Origin: JAHBVL01 sp963712055
GTDB lineage: Bacteria; Chloroflexota; Chloroflexia; Thermomicrobiales; UBA6265
DNA length: 64,000 bases
Reading direction: 5' to 3'
Assembly (NCBI GenBank): GCA_963712055.1
Contig: CAVQGN010000004.1
Span: forward strand, 186,001-250,000
The translations under genes and the position numbers were made by a program. Positions 33,565-42,707 of this stretch are shown here, piece by piece (positions within the stretch are counted from its first letter, which is position 1; every line of letters begins with the position of its first letter). Below the pieces are notes generated by a model. The model did not search any database. It worked only from the letters and a program-made list of their open reading frames with translations, and was not told the origin of the DNA.

Positions 33565-35307
33565 ATGCAAATCGAACCCACCCGCACCTTTTCATTGAGC
33601 GGCTCACGCTGGATCGATCCGGTCGACGTCCCGGTTGATCTAGCCACCCTCCATGATCTCCCGGTCATGGCCCAGATTCTCTTCAGTCGCGGTTTTCGGT
33701 CGTCTGCGGAGATCGAGAGCTTTCTCAACATCGACCTCCAGACCGAACCTGATCCGTTTCTTCTGCCGACCATGGGGATCGCGGTCGAGCGAGTCCTAGC
33801 GGCGATCGAACAGGACGAGACGATAGGGCTTTTTGGCGATTATGACGCTGACGGCGTGACGTCGGTTGCAATCGTCGATGGAGCCATTCGCGAGGTTGCC
33901 GGGAAACCGGTTTCGGTACGGAAACGCTTGCCGACCCGGGCCGAAGGCTACGGCCTCAATCGCGCGGCGCTCGACGAGTTTGCGAATGCCGGCGTGACGC
34001 TCCTCATCGTGGTTGACTGCGGCAGCACGGATCACCCCAGTGCTGCCTATGCCCAGAGTCTGGGCATGGATATGATCATTCTCGATCACCACCAGATGTC
34101 CGACGCTGGACCGGACGGAGCGATTCTTGTGTCCGCCCGGGTCGACGAAACCTTGCCTTACCAGGAACTCTCTGCCGCTGGTCTCGCGTATCTCCTTGGT
34201 CTTGGTCTGGCGGCGCGCACGGAAGGCCTCGACGGTCAGTTAGGTGAACGCGTGCGGTCGTTTTCCGATCTGGCGGCGATAGGACTGGTCGCTGATATCT
34301 CTCCGCTCACTGGCGCTTCGCGCCATCTGGTTCGCGAAGGGCTACGGCGGATTCGCAAGCAACCGCGACTCGGCGTCGAAGTCCTGTGCGAATTCTCCCA
34401 GACCCAGACCAGACTCGTTGCTTCCAGTGATATCGGTTTTCGGATCGGACCCCGAATCAATGCCGCGGGCCGGATGTCTGACCCCGCGATCGCGCTCGAA
34501 TTGCTCCAGTGCGAAGACCCGGAAAGAGCTCGAAAACTGGCAGCGGAACTGGAACGGCTGAACATCCGGCGGCGAGTCGAAACGAACGAGATTGTCGAAC
34601 AAATTCATCGCAAGATTGCCATGGATCCAGACACCTACCTGCGATCAGTGATCGTTGTCGCCGGTCAGCAATGGAACCAGGGGCTGGTAGGTCTCGCGGC
34701 GGGTAATTTGACGACCTACTACGGTCGTCCGGCCGTTGTGCTGGCTGAAGATGGCGAGTTTGCCGTCGGTTCAGCGCGGTCGGTGTCCTCTGTCAACATC
34801 TATCGGGCGCTTCGCTCGGCCGACGCCTTGCTGGAACGATATGGCGGCCATTCGGAAGCAGCCGGTATGAAGATTCGGATGAGTAACGTCGACACGCTTC
34901 GCGAGCAGCTCAGCGCCTATGTCGATGGATCCGGCGTCGAGATCCCCTGTCTGGATCCGATTGAGTTTGACGCCGATCTCGAACATGCCGACCTGACAAT
35001 GGATGTTGCCAAACTCCTTGGTCGATTGAGTCCATTTGGGGCTGGCAACCCCGAGCCTCTCCTCCGGTTGCGCAACGTGCAGCCCGAGCGTCTGGAAATC
35101 ATGGGGAAGGACAAGAGTCATCTTCGTATCTGCTGGCGAACGCCCATCGGAGAAATCCGGGCGCCGTTTTTTGGAATGGCCGATCAAATCGAAACTATCC
35201 GTGCGATGGGCGCGCTCGATATCGCGCTCACAATGTCCGTCGGCTGGTGGAACGGGCTCAAACTCGACGTTCACATCAAGGACCTGCAACCAGCCTCGCG
35301 ACCCTAA
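33565..35307 (+). CDS. recJ: Single-stranded-DNA exonuclease RecJ
   Basis: DHH-superfamily 5'-3' single-strand exonuclease of 580 residues, acting in recombination and mismatch or base-excision repair. DHH motifs are visible in order: IGLFGDYDADGVTSVAIV (motif I), IVVDCGSTD (II), IILDHHQMSD (III, the DHH itself) and AAIGLVADISPL (IV). RIGPRINAAGRMSDP and ERYGGHSEAAGMKIR (DHHA1, GGH) follow, then an OB-fold C-terminus with FGAGNPEPLL. An earlier ATG at 33511 is in frame, but the likely promoter lies between them. There is no ribosome site before ATG 33565, which fits a leaderless message. The stop codon is inside a small hairpin facing lon. Confidence 0.93.
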   Translation: MQIEPTRTFSLSGSRWIDPVDVPVDLATLHDLPVMAQILFSRGFRSSAEIESFLNIDLQTEPDPFLLPTMGIAVERVLAAIEQDETIGLFGDYDADGVTSVAIVDGAIREVAGKPVSVRKRLPTRAEGYGLNRAALDEFANAGVTLLIVVDCGSTDHPSAAYAQSLGMDMIILDHHQMSDAGPDGAILVSARVDETLPYQELSAAGLAYLLGLGLAARTEGLDGQLGERVRSFSDLAAIGLVADISPLTGASRHLVREGLRRIRKQPRLGVEVLCEFSQTQTRLVASSDIGFRIGPRINAAGRMSDPAIALELLQCEDPERARKLAAELERLNIRRRVETNEIVEQIHRKIAMDPDTYLRSVIVVAGQQWNQGLVGLAAGNLTTYYGRPAVVLAEDGEFAVGSARSVSSVNIYRALRSADALLERYGGHSEAAGMKIRMSNVDTLREQLSAYVDGSGVEIPCLDPIEFDADLEHADLTMDVAKLLGRLSPFGAGNPEPLLRLRNVQPERLEIMGKDKSHLRICWRTPIGEIRAPFFGMADQIETIRAMGALDIALTMSVGWWNGLKLDVHIKDLQPASRP

Positions 35308-35313
35308 GGGTCG
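35299..35313. terminator. Small hairpin over the recJ stop codon
   Basis: CGACCC and GGGTCG pair perfectly, with the TAA stop of recJ in the three-base loop. It sits between convergent recJ and lon. No T-run follows in either direction, so its role in termination is doubtful. Confidence 0.3.
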
Positions 35314-35323
35314 AGTCTCGATT

Positions 35324-37753
35324 CTAGAGATCGGTCGTCACCGACACCGGTGCGTCGGCTTTCGGCGAACTCGGTTGGTGGAGCACGAGATCGTTCGCGA
35401 TTCGCTGGCTTTGCGTTGCATCGAGCGCGATTGCCGCACTGATTACATCGTCCATCGACGTCGCGAAAATGAACTCCATGTCGGCTCGCACATTTTCAGG
35501 AATCTTGATCACATCCTGTTTGTTCTCAATCGGAAGGATCAAGCGGCGAATGCCATGACGATGTGCCGCCATTGCTTTGTCTTTGACTCCACCGATCGGC
35601 AGCACGCGACCGCGCAGGGTGATCTCCCCGGTCATGGCGGTGTCGTTGCGAACCGGTTTGCGGGTGAGCGCAGAAATCAAGGCAGCAGCCATCGTGATGC
35701 CAGCAGAAGGGCCATCCTTGGGAGTGGCGCCTTCAGGCAGATGGATGTGCAAATCAAGGTGTTCCTGGAAGTCATTGGCGATTTGAAGATGCTCGGCCCG
35801 CGAGCGAGCATATGACAGCGCCGCTCGGGCCGATTCCTGCATAACATCACCGGCTCGACCGGTGATGGTCAACGCACCGCGACCCGGCATCGTGGCGACT
35901 TCGACCGGGATCAGTTCGCCTCCCACTTCTGATGTGGCTAAACCAATGGCAACCCCAATCTGACTTTCGCCGAGATCGTGATGCATCGAGAACCGTCGTG
36001 GTCCAAGCCATGTTTCGAGATCGGCGCTGGTGAGAACCAGGGGACCGTCGTGCCCGCGAATAACGGCGCGAGCGACTTTTCGGCAGAGCGCGGCGATCTC
36101 ACGATCGAGTTCGCGGACACCAGCCTCCCGTGTATAGCAGCGGATCAGAATGCGGAAGACGTCTTCAGGGATCACCACGGTGTCGGCGAGCAGACCATGC
36201 TGCTGAACCTGATCGGGGAGGAGATAGCGGTTGCCAATCTCGAATTTTTCGTCCTCGGTATAGCCAGAAACCTCGATGATTTCCATCCGGTCGACCAATG
36301 GTCTTGGCACCTGCTGGAGATAGTTGGCCGTGGTCACGAAAAGGACACGTGAGAGATCGTAAGGAATATCGACAAAATGATCGGTGAAGGCGTGGTTTTG
36401 CTCCGGGTCGAGGACTTCCAGCAGGGCCGCCGCCGGATCACCTCGAAAGTCGGACGAGAGTTTGTCGATCTCATCCAGCAGAATGACAGGGTTGGTCACA
36501 CCAGCCTGCTTCATCGCGCCCAGGATCCGACCAGGCATCGCGCCGATATAGGTGCGGCGATGACCGCGGATCTCGGATTCGTCGCGAACCCCACCGAGCG
36601 ACACCCGGACGAATTCCCGTCCCATGGCCGTGGCAATCGATTGCCCGAGACTCGTCTTGCCGACTCCTGGAGGTCCAACGAGACAGAGAATCTGCGAACT
36701 CCCGCTCGTTCGAACGGCGTTTTGCTCACGGAGTTGGCGAACTGCGAGAAAGTCGAGAATCCGTTCCTTGACATGTTCGAGGCCGAAGTGTGCGTCATCG
36801 AGAATCGCTTCGGCTTCGTCGATCTGGAGCCGATCTTCGGTCGATTCGGACCATGGCAGCGACATCAGTGTTTCGATGTACGTCCGAACGACAGTGGCTT
36901 CAGCGGAAACAGCCGGCATCTTGTCGAGTCGCCCGACTTCCCGCAGCAAGCGGGTTTCGATCTCCTCGGGCATCTGCCGTTCCCGGATCGCTATCTGTAG
37001 CGCTTCGATTTCGCTGGCTTCGTCGCCGGAGAGCTCGTCCTGGATCGCTTTCAGCTGCTCGCGAAGGTAGTACTCGCGCTGATGTTTCTCGACCTGATCG
37101 CGGACGCGTTCCTGAATCCGGTTTTCAAGTTCAGCGACATCGAGATCGCCGGAAAGGTGAACCGCGATCATCTCGAGTCGCTTGCTGGCTTCCGCAGTTT
37201 CGAGAAAATCTTGACGCCGATTGGTATCGGTCATCACCTGGGTCGCGAGGAGATCAGCGAGATGGCCAGGTTCGTTCGCCCGATTAACCATGTCGAGGAC
37301 TTCGGGCGCCAGCTTCTCGCGGGCTTCGTGGTATCGAGCGACGAGCTCTTTGACATGATTGACCAGACCGTCGCTGGCGTCAGACGGCTGGGCCGGATCA
37401 AGGAGTTCTTCCGCCGTGACGGTGAAAAAAGATCGACTCGAATCAAACTGGCTGACGCTGACGCGATGAATACCCTCGAGGACGACCTGTATGGTGCTGT
37501 TTTGCTGTCGTTCGACAGACACGATCTCGCACAGCGAACCGACGTTGTAGAGGTCTTCCGCCGCCGGTTCCTCGCAATCGGGATCGCGATGGGTCACGAC
37601 GACGATGCGCCGATTCAACGAAAGCGATTCCTCAAGTGCCTGAATAGAACGCGGTCGTCCCACAAGCAACGTCACGATGTTGCGCGGGAAGATGACCACG
37701 TTCTTGAGTGGGAGAAGAGGGAACCGCTTCGGGTAAAGATCCTGACGACCCAT
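35324..37753 (-). CDS. lon: ATP-dependent protease Lon (LonA)
   Basis: LonA protease of 809 residues, degrading misfolded and regulatory proteins in the cytoplasm. The N-terminal substrate-binding domain starts at about residue 12 (LPLLPLKNVVIFPRN). A coiled-coil region contains REYYLREQLKAIQDEL. The AAA+ module has Walker A in VGPPGVGKTSLGQSIA at about 363-378 and Walker B in NPVILLDEIDKL. The C-terminal protease domain has the catalytic Ser in PKDGPSAGITMA and the Lys in GGVKDKAMAAHRHGI. Length matches the family. Upstream lies a perfect inverted repeat that could be an operator. Confidence 0.97.
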   Translation of the reverse strand: MGRQDLYPKRFPLLPLKNVVIFPRNIVTLLVGRPRSIQALEESLSLNRRIVVVTHRDPDCEEPAAEDLYNVGSLCEIVSVERQQNSTIQVVLEGIHRVSVSQFDSSRSFFTVTAEELLDPAQPSDASDGLVNHVKELVARYHEAREKLAPEVLDMVNRANEPGHLADLLATQVMTDTNRRQDFLETAEASKRLEMIAVHLSGDLDVAELENRIQERVRDQVEKHQREYYLREQLKAIQDELSGDEASEIEALQIAIRERQMPEEIETRLLREVGRLDKMPAVSAEATVVRTYIETLMSLPWSESTEDRLQIDEAEAILDDAHFGLEHVKERILDFLAVRQLREQNAVRTSGSSQILCLVGPPGVGKTSLGQSIATAMGREFVRVSLGGVRDESEIRGHRRTYIGAMPGRILGAMKQAGVTNPVILLDEIDKLSSDFRGDPAAALLEVLDPEQNHAFTDHFVDIPYDLSRVLFVTTANYLQQVPRPLVDRMEIIEVSGYTEDEKFEIGNRYLLPDQVQQHGLLADTVVIPEDVFRILIRCYTREAGVRELDREIAALCRKVARAVIRGHDGPLVLTSADLETWLGPRRFSMHHDLGESQIGVAIGLATSEVGGELIPVEVATMPGRGALTITGRAGDVMQESARAALSYARSRAEHLQIANDFQEHLDLHIHLPEGATPKDGPSAGITMAAALISALTRKPVRNDTAMTGEITLRGRVLPIGGVKDKAMAAHRHGIRRLILPIENKQDVIKIPENVRADMEFIFATSMDDVISAAIALDATQSQRIANDLVLHQPSSPKADAPVSVTTDL

Positions 37754-37903
37754 CGAGAATCCAGCCTCAGATCAGGCGACTCGTAAGCCGCCGCATGACG
37801 CCAACGCCGAGAATGGTCACGTGATGCGACCAGGTGCAACCTGGACTCGTTGGCTACGACAGATCAGTGCACATGCCGGTAGGATACCATCGCCGCCCGA
37901 TTT

Positions 37904-37931
37904 TGTACGTACATATGGATATGGACGTACA
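37904..37931. promoter_or_regulatory. Inverted repeat upstream of lon (candidate operator)
   Basis: TGTACGT and ACGTACA are perfect inverted repeats separated by 14 bases. The site lies about 150 nt upstream of the lon start and seven bases after the end of the LOG-family gene. No T-run follows on either strand, so it is not an obvious terminator. It does not match the CIRCE or HAIR heat-shock operators as I know them. Confidence 0.45.
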
Positions 37932-37937
37932 CGCAAG

Positions 37938-38735
37938 TTAGGCGGGTTCGGCGCAGTGGTTCTCGTGACATTCGATCATGATCCGGACGATCTCATCGAT
38001 GTCATCGGTCATGGTGAGGAGATCCATATCGTTCGGTCCGATGTACCCGTTTCCAGCGACCTCGAGCGATATCCAGTCGAGTAACCCCTGCCAGAAGTCG
38101 GAGCCATACAGGACAACTGGAAAGCCGCTGAGTTTGCCGGTCTGAATCAGAGTTAACGATTCGAACAGCTCGTCGAGTGTGCCGAATCCGCCCGGGAAGA
38201 TCACAAATCCCTGAGCGTATTTCACGAACATCGTTTTACGAACAAAGAAATAGCGGAAATTGAGCGGAAGAGAAACGTAACGATTCACGCCTTGTTCATG
38301 CGGTAGTTCGATATTCGCGCCGACCGAAACACCGCCGGCCTCGATCGCTCCTTTGTTGGCGGCTTCCATGATGCCCGGTCCACCGCCCGTGATCACTGCA
38401 AAGCCGGCTTCCGCCAATTTGCGTCCAGTTTCTTCGGCAGCGGCATACCATTCGCTTTCTGGTTCGATGCGAGCCGACCCAAAGATCGTGATCGCCGGAC
38501 CCAGTTCGGCTAGGGCGTCGAATCCAGCTACAAACTCGCCTTGAATCCGGAGCACTCGCCAGGGATCACCGTGGGTGAAATCGGCAGCCGTTCTCTGATC
38601 AAAATCGCCGGGCCGGAGGAGGAGCGCGTCTTCTGTTGGTTTGCCTGACCAAGCCGCGCGGTTGATCGTTGGGTTGGGAATGAGATTTCTCAGTGTCGGC
38701 AGACGTTCTTTTCGGGGTTTCTGGTCATCGCTCAT
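37938..38735 (-). CDS. LOG-family (TIGR00730) Rossmann-fold protein
   Basis: Lysine-decarboxylase-like/LOG-family protein of 265 residues. The signature loops are GSARIEPESEWYAAAEETGR, VITGGGPGIMEAANKGA at about 114-130, and FVIFPGGFGTLDELFESLTL at about 177-196 with the PGGxGTxxE motif. Proteins with this motif act as cytokinin-riboside-5'-phosphate phosphoribohydrolases, that is, nucleotide 5'-monophosphate nucleosidases. Roughly 80 residues precede the core, as in the longer bacterial group. No ribosome site stronger than GAGGAA-like is needed before ATG 38735. It is upstream of lon but separated by 184 nt. Confidence 0.9.
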   Translation of the reverse strand: MSDDQKPRKERLPTLRNLIPNPTINRAAWSGKPTEDALLLRPGDFDQRTAADFTHGDPWRVLRIQGEFVAGFDALAELGPAITIFGSARIEPESEWYAAAEETGRKLAEAGFAVITGGGPGIMEAANKGAIEAGGVSVGANIELPHEQGVNRYVSLPLNFRYFFVRKTMFVKYAQGFVIFPGGFGTLDELFESLTLIQTGKLSGFPVVLYGSDFWQGLLDWISLEVAGNGYIGPNDMDLLTMTDDIDEIVRIMIECHENHCAEPA

Positions 38736-38928
38736 GGGTGGTTCCTCTCGATGGCAATTATGGGTTCGGTTTGGAACTCAGCAAGGTGTCGATTTGGTGC
38801 CTGACTCGCGCTAGACTCCAGTGCCAGCGGGAGTAGCGGGACACCGTGCAAGTGTACGGCGGTAACCGGCGTCTTCATCGAAAAGTCGCAACCTTCACGA
38901 GACAAGGACAAGACGTTCAGCGGAATGG

Positions 38929-39423
38929 TTGAATCAGTACGTGGCTAAGCGACAAGCGATCAGTCTGATTGGAGCAGCGATTCTTCTCGGGATCGTATTG
39001 GCTGGGTGCGGTGGAGAGCAGGCCCCTGACAACCAGACGCCAACCGTCGCGGTCTCACCGACCTCAGTCCCAACGCCGACTTTTGGTACACCCGTCTGGA
39101 CCGAAAGCGTTGATCCGGCCACAAATCAGCCGCTCAAGCCCGTCACCGCGTTCCCGGATACCGCCTCGCGAATCACCATTGCGGTGTCGGTTGAGTATCT
39201 ACCCCCATCTGCGTCTCTCATCGCCACCTGGTTCTTCAATGATGTCGAACTGACAGAACTCGAAACCGTGGTGGAAGTCGAGGAGGGAATCGACCGTGGC
39301 TGGATCGAACTACATCTCGATCGGCAGAGCGACGACGTCTGGCCCGACGGTCAGTATCGCGTGATTCTCACGCTCGAGGGCACAAACATTGCCGACAGCA
39401 CGATCGAGGTCGAGCGCACGTAG
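38929..39423 (+). CDS. Lipoprotein of unknown function
   Basis: Short exported lipoprotein of 164 residues. A positively charged start and hydrophobic stretch lead to a lipobox, IVLAGCGG, with the lipid-modified Cys at about residue 27. A Thr/Pro/Val-rich linker follows to about residue 55. The remaining 100 residues look like a small beta-sandwich (RITIAVSVEYLPPSASLIATW, GRIW-type strands, WPDGQYRVILTLEG) similar to immunoglobulin-like ligand folds. No family recognised. The start is either TTG 38929 (GGA four bases upstream) or GTG 38941; neither is clearly better. Confidence 0.65.
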   Translation: MNQYVAKRQAISLIGAAILLGIVLAGCGGEQAPDNQTPTVAVSPTSVPTPTFGTPVWTESVDPATNQPLKPVTAFPDTASRITIAVSVEYLPPSASLIATWFFNDVELTELETVVEVEEGIDRGWIELHLDRQSDDVWPDGQYRVILTLEGTNIADSTIEVERT

Positions 39424-39580
39424 CAATAACACACGGCGTCGTGAACTTGTTTCAATCTGCAGCAAATGCTACCTTTGAGCCCTTGATATGAAGTGCGGTA
39501 TCAGCAAAGTGGCCGATGCTCCGAGAACAGTTTATATTTCTATCTAGTACTCCTTAATCTCGCCTTGAAGAGCGTTCCTT

Positions 39581-40000
39581 ATGACTACGAGCCATTCTTC
39601 AGAATTTGAATCCAATCAGGAAAGCGATCCGTCACGTTCGGTGGCACGCAGCGACTGGTTGGCAAACCTCGCGTTCACTGAGTCGCAGGGAGCGGCGGCG
39701 CGCCGTCCGGTTCCTTTCGTCTGGCAGCACGGCAAGCGTTTGCTGTTGCTGACCGAGGATGACAAGCGGTGGGTGTTCGCGGAGTTGTACTTCGACAGCG
39801 CTGCCTGCGCCTATGTCGAGCGTAGACGGATCGAATACGACTGGGAACGAGAAGCGGTCGGTGCGGTGCTCAGTCGGGCGTTTGCGGCTGGTCTTGAATC
39901 GGTCGAGTGTGCGGCCAGGGCGATGAACCGTTGGCTGCTTATTCACTACGGCCATTCCGTAGCCGAGGCCCCGACGGTCCGCTCCTTGACGTCGCGCTAA
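39581..40000 (+). CDS. Hypothetical protein, 139 residues
   Basis: I do not recognise this protein. It has a Ser/Glu-rich N-terminus, then a compact alpha/beta part with WQHGKRLLLLTEDDKRWVFAELYFDSAACAYVE forming apparent beta strands. A C-terminal helical region (REAVGAVLSRAFAAG) follows. There is no signal peptide or membrane segment. ATG 39581 is preceded by GAAGAG and by an AT-rich stretch (TTTATATTTCTATCTAG) unlike the surrounding composition, possibly its promoter. The stop overlaps the convergent DUF1684 stop by four bases. Confidence 0.6.
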   Translation: MTTSHSSEFESNQESDPSRSVARSDWLANLAFTESQGAAARRPVPFVWQHGKRLLLLTEDDKRWVFAELYFDSAACAYVERRRIEYDWEREAVGAVLSRAFAAGLESVECAARAMNRWLLIHYGHSVAEAPTVRSLTSR

Positions 40001-40524
40001 CCCTTCCGCTCGAACCCTTTTTCTCCGGCTTCGATTTTTACCGAGAGATGGTTCTCCGCAGGTGGGTAGGGGCATTTCCAGCCATCGCTATAGGCGCAAT
40101 AAGGGTTGTAGGCGTAATTGAAATCAACGGTCAGCAATCCATCCGGTTTCTGCTTGGGATCGAGAAAGCGACCGGCAGCATAGGTCTCATCCCCTGACGT
40201 GCCGTCGATGAAGGGTAGGAAAAAACGCCCCCGGATCGACTCCTTCAAGAGTGTTAACGTCACCTTATCGCCGTTCACGGGAAAGGTGATTGTGCCGGCG
40301 CGCCGGAACGGGCGCACAAAGCCATCGCTATGTTCAATCTGGACGATTTCTTCCACCCCTTCACCCAACGGCTGGATTTCGAGTTCGAACGCCAAATCGG
40401 GGTTTTCGTCGAAGTAGTTCAGCCCAGTAAACGTCGCCATATCCTCCGGATCGAGCGGTGAATGCTCGCCATCGACGAAATACTCGTCTTTGTTCTGCCG
40501 AAAACGTTCGAGTGGTGTGGTCAT
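39997..40524 (-). CDS. DUF1684 domain protein
   Basis: DUF1684 (PF07920) protein of 175 residues. The hallmark C-terminal block is DFNYAYNPYCAYSDGWKCPY followed by PPAENHLSVKIEAGE. The middle has the family's GTSGDETYAAGRFLDP segment. There is no signal peptide or membrane segment. The family is of unknown function and widespread; some members occur with lipoprotein signals, this one does not. It overlaps the convergent hypothetical gene by four bases and lies upstream of the murI promoter region on the opposite strand. Confidence 0.85.
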   Translation of the reverse strand: MTTPLERFRQNKDEYFVDGEHSPLDPEDMATFTGLNYFDENPDLAFELEIQPLGEGVEEIVQIEHSDGFVRPFRRAGTITFPVNGDKVTLTLLKESIRGRFFLPFIDGTSGDETYAAGRFLDPKQKPDGLLTVDFNYAYNPYCAYSDGWKCPYPPAENHLSVKIEAGEKGFERKG

Positions 40525-40668
40525 TCATGAAACCTCGCTGAAACAACATGCGACAGTATGACGTCCTGCGCTCATCTGAAAGATACACAAGAAAGCATCG
40601 AAGCTTGATGGTAGCGGAATACGCCACAAGTAGTCGACACAGGTAGACGAAACGCCACGGCTGGTGAT

Positions 40669-40682
40669 GCTACGCGCGTAGC
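40669..40682. other. 14-bp perfect palindrome upstream of murI
   Basis: GCTACGCGCGTAGC is self-complementary. It lies in the gene-free stretch between DUF1684 and murI, about 50 bases before the murI -10 box. It could be a protein-binding site; otherwise nothing is visible in this 258-base gap. Confidence 0.35.
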
Positions 40683-40728
40683 CTCCATCTTGCGCTTGCA
40701 CAGGTGCTTGTCCCTCCCGCCAAACCAA

Positions 40729-40737
40729 TGCTAATAT
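40729..40737 (+). promoter_or_regulatory. Extended -10 promoter of murI
   Basis: TGCTAATAT reads as TGn plus TAATAT, an extended -10 box. Transcription would start near 40744, downstream of the ATG at 40741, which argues that translation begins at GTG 40783. Confidence 0.45.
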
Positions 40738-40782
40738 CGCATGTACGGACACTGGCTCAGTCAGTCGACAGGACTCCCGCAC

Positions 40783-41610
40783 GTGGGCTTGACCGCGTTC
40801 CAACATCAGGATTCCGCTTCGTTTCTTCCCCCTCGCCTGGGTAACGCGGCGCCTATTGGTGTCGTCGATTCAGGCCTTGGCGGTCTCAGCGTGGTCGCTG
40901 CTTTGAAGGACGCGCTCCCTTCGGAATCGATTATCTACTACGCCGACACCGCCTATTGCCCTTACGGCACCCGGGATGCGGAAGTTGTCCTCGATCGGCT
41001 GCTGACCATCACGCATGAACTCCTCGAATCCGGCATTAAGATGCTCGTTCTCGCCTGCAACACCGGCACTGCGATCGCTCTCGAGGCACTTCGGGCGGCC
41101 TTTCCCATTCCGATCGTTGGTTTGGAGCCCGCCGTCAAACCCGCCGCGGCATTGAGTCGGTCGGGACGGATCGCGGTCGTCGCGACCCCGCGGACGGTCA
41201 GCAGCCCGAGGCTCGATCGGCTGATCGAACGCCATGCGCAGGATATTGTCGTCGACCGCTATCCGGCACCCGACTGGGTTGACCTGGTCGAATCGGGACA
41301 CACGACTGGTCTGAAAGCAGAACGCCAAGTTCGCCCGATCGTCGAGCAGGCCATTGCCGAGGGGTGCGATGTGATGGTGCTGGGTTGCACGCATTTTCCC
41401 TTTCTCCGGTCGACCTTGAGCCAAATTGCTGGGGACGCGCTCCAGTTCATCGATAGTGGCCCGGCGGTAGCCAGGCGCACGCATGCCCTGCTCATCGAGC
41501 ATGGACTGTCGTCACCTCCAGGGCATTCCAAGGCTGACATGGAAATCCGAACCAGTGGTGCGCTCGATGTGGTCGAACCCGTTTGCCGACGGATGCTGAC
41601 CGCCGACTAA
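40783..41610 (+). CDS. murI: Glutamate racemase
   Basis: Glutamate racemase of about 275 residues, making D-glutamate for peptidoglycan. The first catalytic Cys lies in LVLACNTGTAIALEAL and the second in VMVLGCTHFPFLRSTL. The substrate loop reads IGVVDSGLGGLSVV and YYADTAYCPYGTRD. An upstream in-frame ATG at 40741 lies at or before the predicted transcription start. GTG 40783 is nine bases after AGGA and is preferred. The extension before the conserved core is about 25 residues. The stop overlaps the stop of the convergent DUF362 gene by four bases. Confidence 0.95.
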   Translation: MGLTAFQHQDSASFLPPRLGNAAPIGVVDSGLGGLSVVAALKDALPSESIIYYADTAYCPYGTRDAEVVLDRLLTITHELLESGIKMLVLACNTGTAIALEALRAAFPIPIVGLEPAVKPAAALSRSGRIAVVATPRTVSSPRLDRLIERHAQDIVVDRYPAPDWVDLVESGHTTGLKAERQVRPIVEQAIAEGCDVMVLGCTHFPFLRSTLSQIAGDALQFIDSGPAVARRTHALLIEHGLSSPPGHSKADMEIRTSGALDVVEPVCRRMLTAD

Positions 41611-42677
41611 GCGACTCCGGCGTGGGCCGGTTCGAGATCGGGATCGTTGTATTCGATCGGTTCGAACGTCTGATAGGTGATCGTCGACGAGAGAGTCACC
41701 TTGAACGGTGGATTCGCGACGAGTTCGGCGATTCCCGAGCGTTCCTGCAAGACTCCGTCGACGACTTCGAGCAACCGGATGTCCTTGACGGCGGTTGGAC
41801 CCATACCCCGTTCCCCCGCAACTCGAAGATAGGTGATCGCAGCAGGATCGATACCCATGAGCGCGGTGCCGATGGTGTCAACGGCGGCCTGATTGACGCT
41901 TGCCAGAGCGAGACCCATCGGTCGGTCGTTACCGTTTCGGAACCCGGTTCCGTCCCGTGGAACCATCGCATCGACGATGTTCAGATCGGGTCGGCGGGCG
42001 AGGGAGATATCGCAAATCTTGTGCGCCCAGCGTTCATGGGTATCGAGCAACGACTGGTCGAGTCCATTCCCACCCCGGTCACCGTCAAAACGCGGAAATA
42101 GCGTGCACATGTGCCGTTCCTCGAGCGGAACCACAATGCCCTGCAGGTTCTTGATCGCGATGGTGGTCACCGCCAGGTTGTGGGTGCGCATTTTAGGAAT
42201 ATTGATGAAATAGGCTTCCGGATCCCAGACCGTTTTGCCAATCGGCATCTGCTTGAACACGCGACCATCGGGGATATCGACACGAACGAAATCGTCGGCG
42301 TTGAGATCGACGAGGTTGAAGCCATACGCCTCAGCCAGTTTGTCGAATCCGACATTGGCATAGTGGACCGACATGTCCCGCGAGTCCTCGCCGCCGCCAC
42401 CTTCGGCAACGGAGATTGTGCTGGGGTCATGACCAGCAGCCACGAGCGTTTGCACCAGTCCCTCGAGAAAGCCGGGATGGACGGTGATCCCGGAATCGGG
42501 CGCAACTCCGTGAACCACATTCGGTTTCAGCGTGATCTTCGGCAGGTCGATTTGTGGAGCCAGTGTTTCGAGTAGTGACGCACTCGCGCTGCGGAAGTCT
42601 TCGTCCGCAAACGGATATGTGCCGCTCGTGCGATAGAGAACGACCGTATCGTCGCGGTTCCAGTCAGTTTTCGTCAC
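41607..42677 (-). CDS. DUF362 domain protein
   Basis: DUF362 (PF04015) protein of 356 residues, a family related in part to Fe-S-dependent proteins but of unknown function. The characteristic features are LKPNVVHGVAPDSGITVHP near 50-68, EGGGGEDSRDM near 91-101, a NIPKMRTHNLAVTTIAIKNL block near 163-182, and NIVDAMVPRDGTG near 235-247. No ferredoxin-type cysteine motif is present, unlike many DUF362 proteins. The start is GTG 42677 with a good GGAGGAAA site. It is the last gene of the eight-gene minus-strand run that begins with the sugar-binding protein at 49.5 kb, 30 nt after the cyclase gene. Confidence 0.82.
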   Translation of the reverse strand: MTKTDWNRDDTVVLYRTSGTYPFADEDFRSASASLLETLAPQIDLPKITLKPNVVHGVAPDSGITVHPGFLEGLVQTLVAAGHDPSTISVAEGGGGEDSRDMSVHYANVGFDKLAEAYGFNLVDLNADDFVRVDIPDGRVFKQMPIGKTVWDPEAYFINIPKMRTHNLAVTTIAIKNLQGIVVPLEERHMCTLFPRFDGDRGGNGLDQSLLDTHERWAHKICDISLARRPDLNIVDAMVPRDGTGFRNGNDRPMGLALASVNQAAVDTIGTALMGIDPAAITYLRVAGERGMGPTAVKDIRLLEVVDGVLQERSGIAELVANPPFKVTLSSTITYQTFEPIEYNDPDLEPAHAGVA

Positions 42678-42707
42678 GATGGTTTCCTCCGGTTAAACCG
42701 ATTGCAA

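Noticed and set aside
35299..35313. Bidirectional terminator between recJ and lon
   Set aside because: Only six base pairs and no T-run on either strand; listed at low confidence only.
40741..40782. ATG 40741 as the murI start
   Set aside because: It lies before the transcription start expected from the extended -10 box at 40729-40737 and has no ribosome site; GTG 40783 does.
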